DNA of 64,000 nt from CAYREX01 sp964423505 (GCA_964423505.1 CAYREX010000008.1:1-64000); one strand, 5' to 3'; shown: positions 23,757-32,533, counted from the stretch's first letter. The notes: generated by a model from the sequence alone, not told the origin. A program made the numbers and translations.

Positions 23757-24654
23757 ACCGGGCCAGGACCAGGTCGCGGAGCATCGTGCAGAGCGGGCGG
23801 CCCATGCCGCCCGCCTCGCCTTCCATCCCTCCCCGACCGCTGCCCGGCGGGAGCCCCAGGCCGGTCAGGAAGCCTATCTCGGTCCTCCGTCCGCGCTCGA
23901 GGTCCTGCAGCATGCTGCAGCGGTTGTCGGATCGGTCGAGGAGCCTCTCCAGCATCCCCCGCGCCTCCGGTACCGCCTCCGGGCGCAGACCTTCGGGGAC
24001 CACCGGGACCAGCTCCTCCAGGAGCATCCGGACCGCGCCGCCCAGACCTGCGCGCAGAAGCCGGTCGTTCGGGAGTCCGGTCAGGGCTCCCAGCGGGTTG
24101 ATTACGCTGTTGACCAGCCACTTGGCCCACCTCGAGACCTCGATGTCGCCGACCTCGCGGAGGGGGAGGTCCGTCTCCACGAAGAGCCGCGCGCCCGCGC
24201 CGCCCTCCGGGCAGACCACCTCTCCCGGAGAGGTAGCGACCCGCCCGGGGCCCAGCTCCCTGAACCCCATGGAGAGAACCGCCGGCTCCACCTCATCGGC
24301 CCAGCCGGGGCCCCAGACCGACTCCAGTCCCATCCCGTTCGCTACGCAGACCGCCGGCAGAGCGCCGGAGCCGCGCACGCGGGGAGCAACCTCGGCCAGG
24401 TCGTAGGCCTTCACGGCGAGCAGCGAGACATCCGCGCCGAGCGCGTCGCCGCTCTCGGCGCGACGGACTGCCGCCCGTCCGGAGAGCGGACCCTCGGACG
24501 CCAGCACCGCGGTGCCCCGCCCCGAGCCCGGAGGGCCGACCAGCACCACCTCCCGGGCGGTAGACGCGAGGGCGACGGAGAGGCCCTTCCCGACCGCCCC
24601 GTCGCCCCAGACCAGAACCCTCTCCCGGGAGCCTGCGCCCCCGGTCGGGAGCAA
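23746..24654 (-). CDS. panE: 2-dehydropantoate 2-reductase (PanE/ApbA family)
   Basis: NADPH-dependent ketopantoate reductase of pantothenate (CoA) synthesis. 302 residues, typical size. The nucleotide-binding start VLVWGDGAVGKGLSVAL replaces the usual GxGxxG with GDGAVG. LLAVKAYDL, VANGMG, the Lys-containing WAKWLVNSVINPLGALTG and the terminal SMLQDLERGRRTEI match the family. The TTG start follows AAGGAG at ideal spacing, right after the ytxH stop. The C-terminal part is rather Gly-rich. No other pan gene is nearby. Related family members act on other 2-keto acids, so specificity is likely but not certain. Confidence 0.85.
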   Translation of the reverse strand: MLPTGGAGSRERVLVWGDGAVGKGLSVALASTAREVVLVGPPGSGRGTAVLASEGPLSGRAAVRRAESGDALGADVSLLAVKAYDLAEVAPRVRGSGALPAVCVANGMGLESVWGPGWADEVEPAVLSMGFRELGPGRVATSPGEVVCPEGGAGARLFVETDLPLREVGDIEVSRWAKWLVNSVINPLGALTGLPNDRLLRAGLGGAVRMLLEELVPVVPEGLRPEAVPEARGMLERLLDRSDNRCSMLQDLERGRRTEIGFLTGLGLPPGSGRGGMEGEAGGMGRPLCTMLRDLVLARSRA

Positions 24655-24657
24655 GGT

Positions 24658-24966
24658 CTACTCCTTCTCCTCTGCCGGCTCGGCGACCGCCTGTGCGCCC
24701 TTGTGCTTCTTCACGTCCTCGATGGCCTTCCGTGCGGTCCTGTGGATGTCCTCCACCACCTTCTTCCCGGCGCCTATGACCTTCTCGGCCTCCTCCTGGC
24801 CGAGGCGGACCAGGTCCTCGCCCTTGTGGCCCAGGTCCTCGGCGGTCCTGCGTATCCTCTCCCTGGTCTCCTCCCCCTTTGCCGGGGCGTAGAGGAGGGC
24901 GAAGGTCGCCCCCACCATGGCTCCCGCCACGAAGGCCCAGAAGTCGTTCTTGCCGTGCTCAGACAT
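24658..24966 (-). CDS. YtxH-like membrane-anchored protein
   Basis: 102 residues. The N-terminal span DFWAFVAGAMVGATFALLYAP followed by KGEETRERIRRTAEDL is the YtxH-family signature (one membrane anchor, then a Gly-Lys-rich turn and long amphipathic helix). The rest is a charged helix, ending Lys/Glu-rich. The family is stress-linked in firmicutes but its function is unknown. The start ATG follows AAAGGGGAACGAC. It lies between secA and panE in the same direction with short gaps, so it is likely in the secA operon. Confidence 0.85.
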   Translation of the reverse strand: MSEHGKNDFWAFVAGAMVGATFALLYAPAKGEETRERIRRTAEDLGHKGEDLVRLGQEEAEKVIGAGKKVVEDIHRTARKAIEDVKKHKGAQAVAEPAEEKE

Positions 24967-24982
24967 GTCGTTCCCCTTTCGG

Positions 24983-27900
24983 TTACTTGGCTCCGCAGCA
25001 CTTCTTGTACTTCCTGCCGCTGCCGCAGGGGCAGGGGTCGTTCCTGCCGACCTTCGGGTTCTCCCGGACCACGGTCCCCGCGCCCCTGCCGGCACGGGCC
25101 GCCGCCCCTCCGGCCGGCCGGGGGGGAGGTCCGGCCTCGGCACCGGCTCCTCCGGGTGCGGGCACCGCTGCCGAGGGGTGCCTGGCGCTGCCGGAGACCT
25201 CCGCCGTCCTGGGCATGTCCGTCTCCACCCCCCTCGGCCAGATGGAGAGGACCTGGCGGACCGCCAGCCTGTCTATCCCGTCGAGGAGGTCCTCGAACAT
25301 GCCGAAGGCCTCCTTCTTGAACTCCACAAGCGGATCCCTCTGCCCGTAGGCCCGGAGGCCTATGCCGGACTTCAGGTGGTCGATGGCGTAGAGGTGCTCC
25401 CTCCACATGGCGTCGATGGAGCCGAGCACAGCCCGCCTCTCCAGCTCCGCGGAGAGCTCCGGGCCTATCCTCTCCCGCTTCTTCCGGTAGAACGAGAGGA
25501 CCAGCTCGCCCAGCATCCCGGAGGCCTCCTCCGGCGAGTCGGCGCGCTCGCGGACCGGCCCGGTCTCGAACCGGACGCCCGACATCTCGCCGAGGAGCGC
25601 CTGCGCCCTGTCGGTGTTCCACTCCTCCGGCTCGGTCTCCTCCGGGAAGCACTCGGAGACAGCCGCGGCGGCAACCGAGGAGACCATCTCCTCGACCTCC
25701 TCGACGAGACCCTCTCCGGTGAGCGCCTGGAGCCTCCTCCCGTAGATGACCTCCCGCTGGCGGTTCACCACGTCGTCGTACTCCAGGAGGTGCTTCCTGA
25801 TGCCGAAGTTGTACTCCTCCACCCTCTTCTGGGCCTTCTGTATGGCCCTGGTGAGCATGGGGTGCTCGATGGGCTCCCCCTCGGCCTCTCCGCTGCTCTT
25901 CTTCAGAAAGTCCAGCAGCTTCTCCGAGGCGAACAGGCGGAACAGGTCGTCCTCCAGGCTCAGGTAGAACCTGCTGGCGCCCGGGTTGCCCTGCCTGCCG
26001 CTCCTGCCCCTGAGCTGCCTGTCTATCCTGCGGGACTCGTGCCTGGTCGTACCGACGACGAAGAGCCCGCCGGGCTCGGTGCCGCCCTTTCCGTCGTCGA
26101 CCTCCAGGACCTCCGGGGCGAGCTTTATGTCGGTCCCCCGCCCGGCCATGTTCGTCGCTATGGTGACCGCCCCCACCTGACCGGCCCTGGCCACTATCTC
26201 GGCCTCCTGCTGGTGGTGCTTCGCGTTCAGCACGCTGTGGGGTATCTTCCTGGCCTTCAGAAGCCTGGAGATCAGCTCCGAGACATCGACCGAGACCGTG
26301 CCCACCAGCACCGGCTGGCCCCTGGAGTGGAGCCGCTGGACCTCGTCGGCTATGGCGACGTACTTCTCGCGCCTGGTCTTGTAGACCCTGTCGTTCATGT
26401 CGTCGCGGACGACCGGCCTGTTCGTGGGGACTACCACCACGTCCAGCCGGTAGATGCTCTCGAACTCGTCGGCCTCGGTCTCGGCGGTGCCGGTCATGCC
26501 GGAGAGCTTGTCGTACATGCGGAAGTAGTTCTGGATGGTGATGGTCGCCAGGGTCTGGGTCTCGCTCCTTATCTCCACGCCCTCCTTGGCCTCCAGCGCC
26601 TCGTGGAGACCATCGCTGAAGCGCCTGCCGGGCATGAGGCGGCCGGTGAACTGGTCGACGATCATCACCCGGCCGTCCTGGACAACGTACTCGACGTCCT
26701 TCTCGTAGAGCTGGTACGCCCTGAGGAGCTGGTCGATGTTGTGGAGCGCCTCGGCCTTCCTGGAGTGGTCCGCGTAGGCCTTCCGCCTGAGCTCCAGCTT
26801 GCTCTCCTCGTCCTCGTCCAGGACCTCTATCTCCGCGATGTCGTCGCCGATGTCGGTCAGGAGGAAGAAGTCCGGGTCCTGCGGGGAGAGGGCCTTCCTC
26901 CCCTCCTCGGAGAGGGAGACCGAGCGCTCCTTCTCGTCCAGGCTGAAGAAGAGGTCCTCGTCCAGCTCGTGGCGGCGCTTCTCCCTCATCAGCTGCGCCT
27001 CCATGCGCTGTATCGCATGAAGCCTGTCCGGGTCCTGCAGCGACCTGGCCAGCTTCCTGTGCTTCGGGGCGCCCCTCCTGGCCTTGAGGTAGAGCATGGC
27101 GGCCTCGTCGGTCCGTCCGGCCTCCCAGCCTTCGTCCGCCTCCGCAACGATGCGGTTCACGAGGACGGTCTGCTTCCGGACGAGGCGCTCGACATCGCCC
27201 CGGTACTCCTTGTAGCGGTTGGCCGAGCGGGCCACCGGCCCGCTGATGATGAGCGGCGTCCTGGCCTCGTCTATGAGGACGCTGTCCACCTCGTCCACGA
27301 TGGCGTAGTGGTACCCCCTCTGAACCCGTCCCTCCAGGGTGACCGTCATGTTGTCGCGGAGGTAGTCGAAACCGAACTGGTTGTTGGTGCCGTAGGTTAT
27401 GTCGCAATCGTACTGAGCCCTCCGTTGCTCCGGGCCCATCTCCATCTGGATGCAGCCCACGGTGAGCCCGAGGTACTCGTAGACGCCGCCCATCCACTGG
27501 GCGTCCCTCCTGGCCAGGTAGTCGTTGACGGTGACCAAGTGAGCACCCCTGCCCACCGGAAGGCCGTCCAGCGGCTCGTAGACCCACCGCTCCGGGTCCT
27601 CGCCGTACCTCTCCCGGGCGAGGGCGGTCCATTCCGGGCTCAGCTCCAGGGCGTTGAGGTACATGGGCATGACCGCCACCAGGGTCTTCCCCTCCCCGGT
27701 GGCCATCTCCGCTATCCTGCCCTGGTGGAGGACAACCGCCCCTATGAGCTGCACGTCGTAGGGCACCATGTCCCAGGCCTGGTCGCTGCCGGTGACGTCC
27801 CATGAGCTCCCCAGAAGCCTTCGGCAGGACTCGCTCACCACCGCGAAGGCCTCGCACATGATGTCGTCGGTGGTCTCCCCCAGGGCCAGCCTGACCCTGA

Positions 27901-28048
27901 ATGACCTGGTCATGTCCCTCAGGGAGTCGTCGTCGAGGTCCCGGAGCCTCTCCTCGTGGGAGCGGATCTCCCCGACGTAGGGCTCCAGCCTCTTCAGGTT
28001 GCGAGCCTGCCTGTCCCCGAAGAGCTTCGATGTCAGGCGCCTTATCAC
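24983..28048 (-). CDS. secA: Preprotein translocase ATPase SecA
   Basis: ATPase motor that pushes preproteins through SecYEG. 1021 residues, somewhat longer than the 830-900 usual in many bacteria, with an insertion-rich NBD2 region as in Bacteroidota-like SecA. Motifs: Walker A MATGEGKTLVAVM (about 116), VDEVDSVLIDEARTPLIISG (about 253), TGTAETEADEF, ATNMAGRGTDIKL, RGRSGRQGNPG, and the C-terminal SEC-C zinc motif CPCGSGRKYKKCC. Starts at GTG that overlaps the stop of the small membrane ORF (GTGA). The 1120-residue ORF in another frame over the same span is an artefact. Confidence 0.97.
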   Translation of the reverse strand: MIRRLTSKLFGDRQARNLKRLEPYVGEIRSHEERLRDLDDDSLRDMTRSFRVRLALGETTDDIMCEAFAVVSESCRRLLGSSWDVTGSDQAWDMVPYDVQLIGAVVLHQGRIAEMATGEGKTLVAVMPMYLNALELSPEWTALARERYGEDPERWVYEPLDGLPVGRGAHLVTVNDYLARRDAQWMGGVYEYLGLTVGCIQMEMGPEQRRAQYDCDITYGTNNQFGFDYLRDNMTVTLEGRVQRGYHYAIVDEVDSVLIDEARTPLIISGPVARSANRYKEYRGDVERLVRKQTVLVNRIVAEADEGWEAGRTDEAAMLYLKARRGAPKHRKLARSLQDPDRLHAIQRMEAQLMREKRRHELDEDLFFSLDEKERSVSLSEEGRKALSPQDPDFFLLTDIGDDIAEIEVLDEDEESKLELRRKAYADHSRKAEALHNIDQLLRAYQLYEKDVEYVVQDGRVMIVDQFTGRLMPGRRFSDGLHEALEAKEGVEIRSETQTLATITIQNYFRMYDKLSGMTGTAETEADEFESIYRLDVVVVPTNRPVVRDDMNDRVYKTRREKYVAIADEVQRLHSRGQPVLVGTVSVDVSELISRLLKARKIPHSVLNAKHHQQEAEIVARAGQVGAVTIATNMAGRGTDIKLAPEVLEVDDGKGGTEPGGLFVVGTTRHESRRIDRQLRGRSGRQGNPGASRFYLSLEDDLFRLFASEKLLDFLKKSSGEAEGEPIEHPMLTRAIQKAQKRVEEYNFGIRKHLLEYDDVVNRQREVIYGRRLQALTGEGLVEEVEEMVSSVAAAAVSECFPEETEPEEWNTDRAQALLGEMSGVRFETGPVRERADSPEEASGMLGELVLSFYRKKRERIGPELSAELERRAVLGSIDAMWREHLYAIDHLKSGIGLRAYGQRDPLVEFKKEAFGMFEDLLDGIDRLAVRQVLSIWPRGVETDMPRTAEVSGSARHPSAAVPAPGGAGAEAGPPPRPAGGAAARAGRGAGTVVRENPKVGRNDPCPCGSGRKYKKCCGAK

Positions 28049-28260
28049 CTGTGGACCTCCGTAGTGTCTCCAGCCCCGGTCCGACCGGGGGTAATATAGC
28101 CGTCCGCGGAGCCTCCGCTCCCGTCCGGGGATGCATGCGCTCCGCTCCGGTCCTTGGAGGCCTCTCCCGCGCCGGGCCAGGGCGGCGGCCCGAGGAGGAG
28201 CCCCGCCAGGAGGAGGAGCAGCAGCACGCTAGCCGCGAGCAGCAGCGCTCTCGTACTCAT
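28045..28260 (-). CDS. Small single-span membrane protein
   Basis: 71 residues: MSTRA, then one very hydrophobic segment (LLLAASVLLLLLLAGLLLG, residues 6-24), then a soluble Gly/Ser-rich tail. The ATG lies inside the end of the upstream TPR gene (32-base overlap) with no clear ribosome binding site. Its stop overlaps the secA GTG (GTGA), which suggests coupled translation into secA. No homolog recognised. It might be a leader for secA translation or an auxiliary membrane peptide; a chance frame cannot be excluded. Confidence 0.45.
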   Translation of the reverse strand: MSTRALLLAASVLLLLLLAGLLLGPPPWPGAGEASKDRSGAHASPDGSGGSADGYITPGRTGAGDTTEVHR

Positions 28261-29176
28261 CAAGCAGCCGCAGCAGCGAGTCGGCCAGTACGGAGAAAGT
28301 CTCCGGCTCGGCCGACGCACCGGCCCGGAGCCCCGAGGCCCTCTCCAGGAGCTCCCTCGAGGCGGTCCGCTCTCCGCCCCGCAGCAGATCCCTGCCGTGG
28401 AGGTAGAGCGCCCATCCGAGGTCCCTCCGCGACTGGGGGCAGTCCCTGCTCTCCAGGGCCCGCCGGAGAGCCCATATCCTCCGGAGAGGCGATTCCTCGG
28501 CCTCGGCCAGGGCAGCCATGGCCCCCCAGTAACCGTAAGAGCCGGAGGCCTCCGTCCGCAACCCCCGAAGCACCTCGGAGCAGAGCCTCACGCTGTCCGC
28601 CTCCGCCGCCGCCTCGGCCAGGAGGCAGGCATAGAATGCCGAGGAGCCGTCCAGCTCGAGAGCCGTCCGGCGAAGCGCAAGCACGGAGTCCGGGGGGACG
28701 TCGCCGGCCAGCAGCACGGAGAGCCACGCGCAGGCGTCGGCGGCGGTGGAGTCGTCCGGTGAAGAGACGGCCCGGGCCAGCCACTCTGCCGAGGGGGAGG
28801 GGGAGATGCCGGAGTCCCGCTCCGCGGCAGCCAGGTGGTAGCGGCATGCGCCGCCGCCCCTGACGAATGGAGAGAGCTCGATGACCCCCGCCAGGTCGCC
28901 CGTGCCGCGGAGCGCCTTCATGAGCTCCGCCAGGTACCAGCGGTCCGCCGGGTCCAGCTCCCATGCCCGCCCGGCAGCCTCGGCGGCCCCCCCGTACATC
29001 TCCAGCCTGTTCAGGGTCCAGGCGAGCCTGTAGGCCAGCCAGTCGTCGGTGGGACGCTCGGCAGTCTCGGAGATCAGCAGAGGGAGAGCCTCTTCGAGGC
29101 GGCCCGCCGCCCTGAGGGAGTCTCCGGGGGATGTGAGCAGCAGGGGTACCAGGACGGCCCGGAGAAGCCCGAGCAA
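28229..29176 (-). CDS. Exported TPR-like protein
   Basis: 315 residues. TTG start after AGGGAGAAGG, then a signal-peptide-like MLGLLRAVLVPLLLTSPGDS. The body is a series of helix pairs of TPR type: AAGRLEEALPLLISETAERP, DWLAYRLAWTLNRLEMYGGAAEAAGRAWELDP, AFYACLLAEAAAEAD and DLGWALYLHGRDLL (given as short pieces of the repeat pattern). No enzymatic motif. It lies 9 bases after the 29186 gene and just before the small membrane ORF and secA, in one likely operon, so a role in envelope or secretion is possible from context. Confidence 0.75.
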   Translation of the reverse strand: MLGLLRAVLVPLLLTSPGDSLRAAGRLEEALPLLISETAERPTDDWLAYRLAWTLNRLEMYGGAAEAAGRAWELDPADRWYLAELMKALRGTGDLAGVIELSPFVRGGGACRYHLAAAERDSGISPSPSAEWLARAVSSPDDSTAADACAWLSVLLAGDVPPDSVLALRRTALELDGSSAFYACLLAEAAAEADSVRLCSEVLRGLRTEASGSYGYWGAMAALAEAEESPLRRIWALRRALESRDCPQSRRDLGWALYLHGRDLLRGGERTASRELLERASGLRAGASAEPETFSVLADSLLRLLDEYESAAARG

Positions 29177-29185
29177 ACCTTCTCC

Positions 29186-29575
29186 CTAGAATCCCCCGAC
29201 GGAGCTGTCGGGGAGAACGCCCCCGTAGCGCAGCTCGATCGTAAGGTCGTCGGTGGGACGCCATTCGAGGCCGAGCCCGCCCATTACGAGACCCCTCACC
29301 GGGGTATCGAGGCCTATGAGCCTGGAGTAGCCCATGTCCACCTCGGCGGTGAGCCTGGAGCCCAGGTCCAGGGTCATGGTGCCCGTCATCGTGCCGGTGC
29401 CGTAGCTCACCCCCCCGCCGGAGACGAAGCCGAAGCTCGCGGAGCCGGAGAACTCGGGCCTGAGCAGGCTGCCTCCGCCCGGTCCGGTCAGGTCGAACCT
29501 TGAGGGGTCTAGGCCTATCCCGGCGAAAGCCGAGGCCGCGACCGCCAGCACCAGTGCGGGAACCATGAGTCTCAT
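29186..29575 (-). CDS. Small exported beta-barrel-like protein
   Basis: 129 residues with a signal peptide (MRLMVPALVLAVAASAFA). The mature part alternates polar and apolar residues in short strands (GSASFGFVSGGGV, GTMTGTMTLDLG, RLTAEVDMGYSRL, GGLGLEWRPTDDLTIELRYG) and ends in Phe, as do outer-membrane beta-barrel proteins. I infer a small outer-membrane protein; no family is recognised. The start ATG follows GAGAGGAGGGCCCGA. It is divergent from the PqqD-like gene across a 76-bp spacer that holds a TA-rich patch. Confidence 0.7.
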   Translation of the reverse strand: MRLMVPALVLAVAASAFAGIGLDPSRFDLTGPGGGSLLRPEFSGSASFGFVSGGGVSYGTGTMTGTMTLDLGSRLTAEVDMGYSRLIGLDTPVRGLVMGGLGLEWRPTDDLTIELRYGGVLPDSSVGGF

Positions 29576-29595
29576 TCGGGCCCTCCTCTCGCGGG

Positions 29596-29622
29596 CTAAT
29601 ATATATAGGCAACGGTATACCA
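29596..29622. promoter_or_regulatory. TA-rich divergent spacer, probable promoters
   Basis: The patch CTAATATATATAGG and the nearby GGTATACC (a perfect 8-base palindrome) are the only A+T-rich elements in the 76-bp gap between divergent genes. -10-like boxes can be drawn both ways, but no convincing -35 is visible. Confidence 0.35.
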
Positions 29623-29651
29623 CGGAAGCTCTCGGAGGGAGGTACCCGGGA

Positions 29652-29906
29652 ATGAGGCTCGAGTTCCGGGAGGGCGTAGTTTTCAGGGACGAGCCGGAGG
29701 GCGGCATCCTCTTCGACGTCGACACCGGCGGGCTGAGGCTGGTGGAGGGCGTGGCCTGGGGCATCGCCGGCATGATAGCCGCCGGGACCACCAGGGAGGA
29801 GGTCCTCGCGGAGCTCGAGCGGAGGTACCCGGAACGGGAGGAGCTGGCGGGCGATCTCGACTCCTTCCTCGCCGAGCTCTCATCGGCGGGGTTCCTGAGG
29901 AACTGA
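29652..29906 (+). CDS. PqqD-like RiPP recognition protein
   Basis: 84 residues, the size and pattern of PqqD-family RiPP recognition elements: a first hairpin (VVFRDEPEGGILFDVDTGGLRLV with the usual LFD...G....L), then helices (AWGIAGMIAAGTTREEVLAELERRYP) and a terminal FLAELSSAGFLRN. These proteins bind a precursor's leader peptide and present it to a radical SAM enzyme. The ATG at 29652 follows GGAGGGAGG; an upstream in-frame start is less likely. Its stop overlaps the first radical SAM gene (TGATG). The likely ligand is the 62-residue peptide at 32987. Confidence 0.85.
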   Translation: MRLEFREGVVFRDEPEGGILFDVDTGGLRLVEGVAWGIAGMIAAGTTREEVLAELERRYPEREELAGDLDSFLAELSSAGFLRN

Positions 29907-30946
29907 TGCCGGGACCCAGCTCCGGCCCGGTCCAGGCGAACCTGCTCCTGACCGGCCTGTGCAACCTGGACTGTCCCCACTGCGGCGTGCCCCGGGGCAG
30001 GCCCGCCGGGGAGGACCTCCCGCCGACCGAGTGGGGGGCGATAGCAGACAGGCTCGCCGAGGCCGGCGTGCTCTACGGCGTCATGACCGGCGGAGAGCCC
30101 CTTGCCAGGGATGACTTCCCGGAGCTCCTCGCCGAGTTGACGGCACGTCCGCTCAGGCTCTCCCTGAACACCAACGCCACTCTTGTCGACGAAGAGGCCG
30201 CCAGGTGCATAGCCGGCGCCGGCCCGAGGCTGGGCGGCGTGTCGGTCAGCCTGGACGGACCAACCGTGGAGGTTCACGACGCCATGAGGGGCGAGGGAGC
30301 CTTCGACGCCATGATGGAGGGGGTCGCGCGCCTCTGCGGGGCGGGCGTCGGGGTGAGCTTCTACTGCACTGTCAGCTCGGTCAACATAGACCACCTGGAG
30401 GAGACCGTCCGGCTGGCCGGCAGGATGGGCGGGGGAGTGAGGCTCAACTACGTCTCGGACGTCGGGGCCTGCTCCGACCCGGAGCTGCTTCCGACCTCAT
30501 CCCAGCTGCGGAGGGCTTCCTCCGTGGTCCTCAGGCTCCTCCGGGACGGCAGGCACCGCATGAGCGGGGTCCTCGTGGAGGCTTCCCTGCAGGCAGCGAT
30601 GCTCCGCTCCGGCAGGGCGAGGGTGATGGAGGGGAGGAGTCCGTGCCGCGCTCCGGCGATGAAGATAGCCGTCTGGCCGGACGGTTCGGTATCCCCGTGC
30701 GACTTCGTGCCCGAGCCGGTCCTGGGAAGGCTGCCCGGTCAGAGCGTCGCCGAGGTCCTCTCCTCGCCGGCTGCCGACGCCTACTCCGAAAGGGCCGGCC
30801 GGCGCAGGTACCTCATGCACGGATGCGGCGGCTGCTCTCTGCGTCCGTACTGCCACGGACCCTGCATCGCGGTCCGCGAGAGGGATGACGAGGCGCGCTA
30901 CGCCGTTCACTGTCTCCGGTCCTACCTGCCGGACGAGGAGGACTGA
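29906..30946 (+). CDS. Radical SAM/SPASM peptide-modifying enzyme 1
   Basis: 346 residues. The radical SAM cluster motif is CNLDCPHC (Cys 19, 23, 26), followed by MTGGEPLAR (the GGE SAM-binding motif), LSLNTNAT and VSVSLDG. A C-terminal SPASM domain for auxiliary Fe-S clusters is clear: SPCRAP (about 247), SPCDFVPE (about 265), then CGGCSLRPYCHGPC (about 308-320) and a last Cys near 335. PqqE-, AlbA- and anSME-like enzymes share this plan and make C-C or thioether links in peptides or oxidise residues. Overlaps the PqqD-like gene and is followed after one base by a second enzyme of the same class. Confidence 0.88.
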   Translation: MPGPSSGPVQANLLLTGLCNLDCPHCGVPRGRPAGEDLPPTEWGAIADRLAEAGVLYGVMTGGEPLARDDFPELLAELTARPLRLSLNTNATLVDEEAARCIAGAGPRLGGVSVSLDGPTVEVHDAMRGEGAFDAMMEGVARLCGAGVGVSFYCTVSSVNIDHLEETVRLAGRMGGGVRLNYVSDVGACSDPELLPTSSQLRRASSVVLRLLRDGRHRMSGVLVEASLQAAMLRSGRARVMEGRSPCRAPAMKIAVWPDGSVSPCDFVPEPVLGRLPGQSVAEVLSSPAADAYSERAGRRRYLMHGCGGCSLRPYCHGPCIAVRERDDEARYAVHCLRSYLPDEED

Positions 30947-30947
30947 C

Positions 30948-32012
30948 GTGGGGACCCCTCCGCTCCTCTCCCTCTACATCAACGTGACCGACGGCTGCAA
31001 CCTCGGTTGCGGTCACTGCTGGATCGACCCGGCGAGGAGCGGGAGCGGCTTCGAGCCGCGTCCCGCCGCGCCGCGGGAGATGGGCGCCCGGCTCGTCTCG
31101 CGCCTGGTCGGGGAGGCGTTGGAGCTGGGGCTGCAGTCCGTCAAGCTCACCGGCGGCGAGCCGCTCCTCCGCTCGGACTTCCCGGAGGTCTACGCCCGGG
31201 TGCGGGGCATGGTCGGATGCGTCATGGTGGAGACGAACGGGACGGTGGTGCCGAGGGGCTTCTGGCAGGCCGTGGAGGAGTCGCCCCCGGACGAGGTCGC
31301 GGTGAGCCTGGACAGCAGCGACCCGGAGCGCCACGACCGGCTGCGCGGCGCCGGGGGCGCCTGGGAACGGACGGTTAGTTTCGTCCGCGGCCTGGTGGCC
31401 AGGGACATCTACTGCCAGCTGATAATGAGCGTCGACTCCACCGAGGTGACCCCGGTGCTGGAGATGGCCCGGTTCGCCGACGGCCTCGGGGTGTCGTCGC
31501 TCAAGGTGAACCTGGTCCAGCCGGTCGGGCGTGGAGCCTCCGGGGTTCTCCACTCGATGCCCGCCGGGGAGGTGCTCGGGTTCGCCTCGAAGGTCCACGC
31601 GGCCACCCGGGGCGGCGTGAGCGTCGACCTCCCCCAGGCCTTCCTCACCGGAAGGAGGCTCATGCGGAACCCCAGGTGCGGCATACTGAACCTGCTGGGA
31701 GTGCTGGCCGACGGCAGCTTCTCCTTCTGCGGCATCGGCGTCACCAGGCCGGAGCTGGTCATGGGCTCCTACCCGGAGCGGAGCCTGCGCTCCGTCTGGG
31801 AGGGCTCGGAGCTCCTACGGGAGCTGCGCGGGCTGGTGCCGGAGCAGCTGGAGGAGCCCTGCGCAGGCTGCATCCACATGCGGGGCTGCATGGGGAAGTG
31901 CGTCATGCAGAACTACTCCGAGACCGGCCGGCTCACGTCCTCTCACTGGCTCTGCCGCAGGGCGCTGGAGGAGGGGCGCTTCCCGGAGACCAGGAGGCTG
32001 CCCGGGCGGTGA
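30948..32012 (+). CDS. Radical SAM/SPASM peptide-modifying enzyme 2
   Basis: 354 residues. The GTG start at 30948 follows GAGGAGGACTGAC; a longer in-frame ATG ORF would run back into the first enzyme. Motifs: CNLGCGHCW (Cys 17, 21, 24), KLTGGEPLLRSDFPE, METNG-like VETNGT, and VSLDSSD. The SPASM region has CGILNLLGVLADGSFSFCGIG (short pieces: C near 243 and 260), then CAGCIHMRGCMGKC (about 302-315) and a last Cys near 335. It is only distantly similar to enzyme 1, so the pair may make different modifications. The stop overlaps the HprK-like gene (TGATG). Confidence 0.88.
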   Translation: MGTPPLLSLYINVTDGCNLGCGHCWIDPARSGSGFEPRPAAPREMGARLVSRLVGEALELGLQSVKLTGGEPLLRSDFPEVYARVRGMVGCVMVETNGTVVPRGFWQAVEESPPDEVAVSLDSSDPERHDRLRGAGGAWERTVSFVRGLVARDIYCQLIMSVDSTEVTPVLEMARFADGLGVSSLKVNLVQPVGRGASGVLHSMPAGEVLGFASKVHAATRGGVSVDLPQAFLTGRRLMRNPRCGILNLLGVLADGSFSFCGIGVTRPELVMGSYPERSLRSVWEGSELLRELRGLVPEQLEEPCAGCIHMRGCMGKCVMQNYSETGRLTSSHWLCRRALEEGRFPETRRLPGR

Positions 32013-32533
32013 TGAGGAAATCGTACCCGAGGGGCCTGGCCAGGGCCGTTGTCGGCAGTGGTGCGCTACTGCACGCTGCCACCCTGGTCCTGGACGGGAT
32101 GGCCGTGGCCTTCGCCGCCCGCTCCGGGGTGGGGAAGACCACCCTTGCGGAACGGGCCCGCCGGGCCGGCCTGCCGGTCATTGGCGACGACTCGGTGGTG
32201 GCCTCTATCGGGACTGACGGCGTCCTGAGGGCCATCCCGATGCCGGGCTCCCGCTTCGCCGGGAGCGCACCGGCGGAGCTGGGAGCGCTGGTACTGCTGG
32301 AGCGCGGCACTCCCCCGGTCGTCAGGGGGGTCTCCCCGGTGTACGCCGGATACCGCCTGCACAGGGACGTGCTCCTGCTGTACATGCTCGACGTCCCGAC
32401 GGAGGAGAGGTCGCTCTTCGCCCTCGGGGGCCTGGAGATAGCCTCCAGGGTCCGCTGCTTCCTTGCCAGATACAGCCGGGAGGAGGAGCTGAGGGGGGTC
32501 GTCGAGCGGCTGGAGGTGCATGGGAAGCCGTAG
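32012..32533 (+). CDS. HPr-kinase-like P-loop protein (RiPP-associated)
   Basis: 173 residues. Walker A ARSGVGKTT (residues 36-44) after two hydrophobic strands, then LPVIGDDSVVAS like the HprK segment that follows the P-loop. The protein is shorter than real HPr kinase/phosphorylase and lacks its N-terminal domain. Such HprK-like proteins occur with PqqD-type proteins in RiPP clusters; in the paeninodin lasso-peptide cluster the homolog phosphorylates the C-terminal Ser of the precursor. The candidate precursor here has Ser as its penultimate residue. Whether this protein phosphorylates the peptide is inference. It overlaps the S26 peptidase gene by 14 bases. Confidence 0.75.
   Translation: MRKSYPRGLARAVVGSGALLHAATLVLDGMAVAFAARSGVGKTTLAERARRAGLPVIGDDSVVASIGTDGVLRAIPMPGSRFAGSAPAELGALVLLERGTPPVVRGVSPVYAGYRLHRDVLLLYMLDVPTEERSLFALGGLEIASRVRCFLARYSREEELRGVVERLEVHGKP

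Noticed and set aside
24774..28136. 1120-residue ORF overlapping secA in another frame
   Set aside because: Arg/Gly/Pro-rich shadow of the real secA frame, which carries all family motifs.
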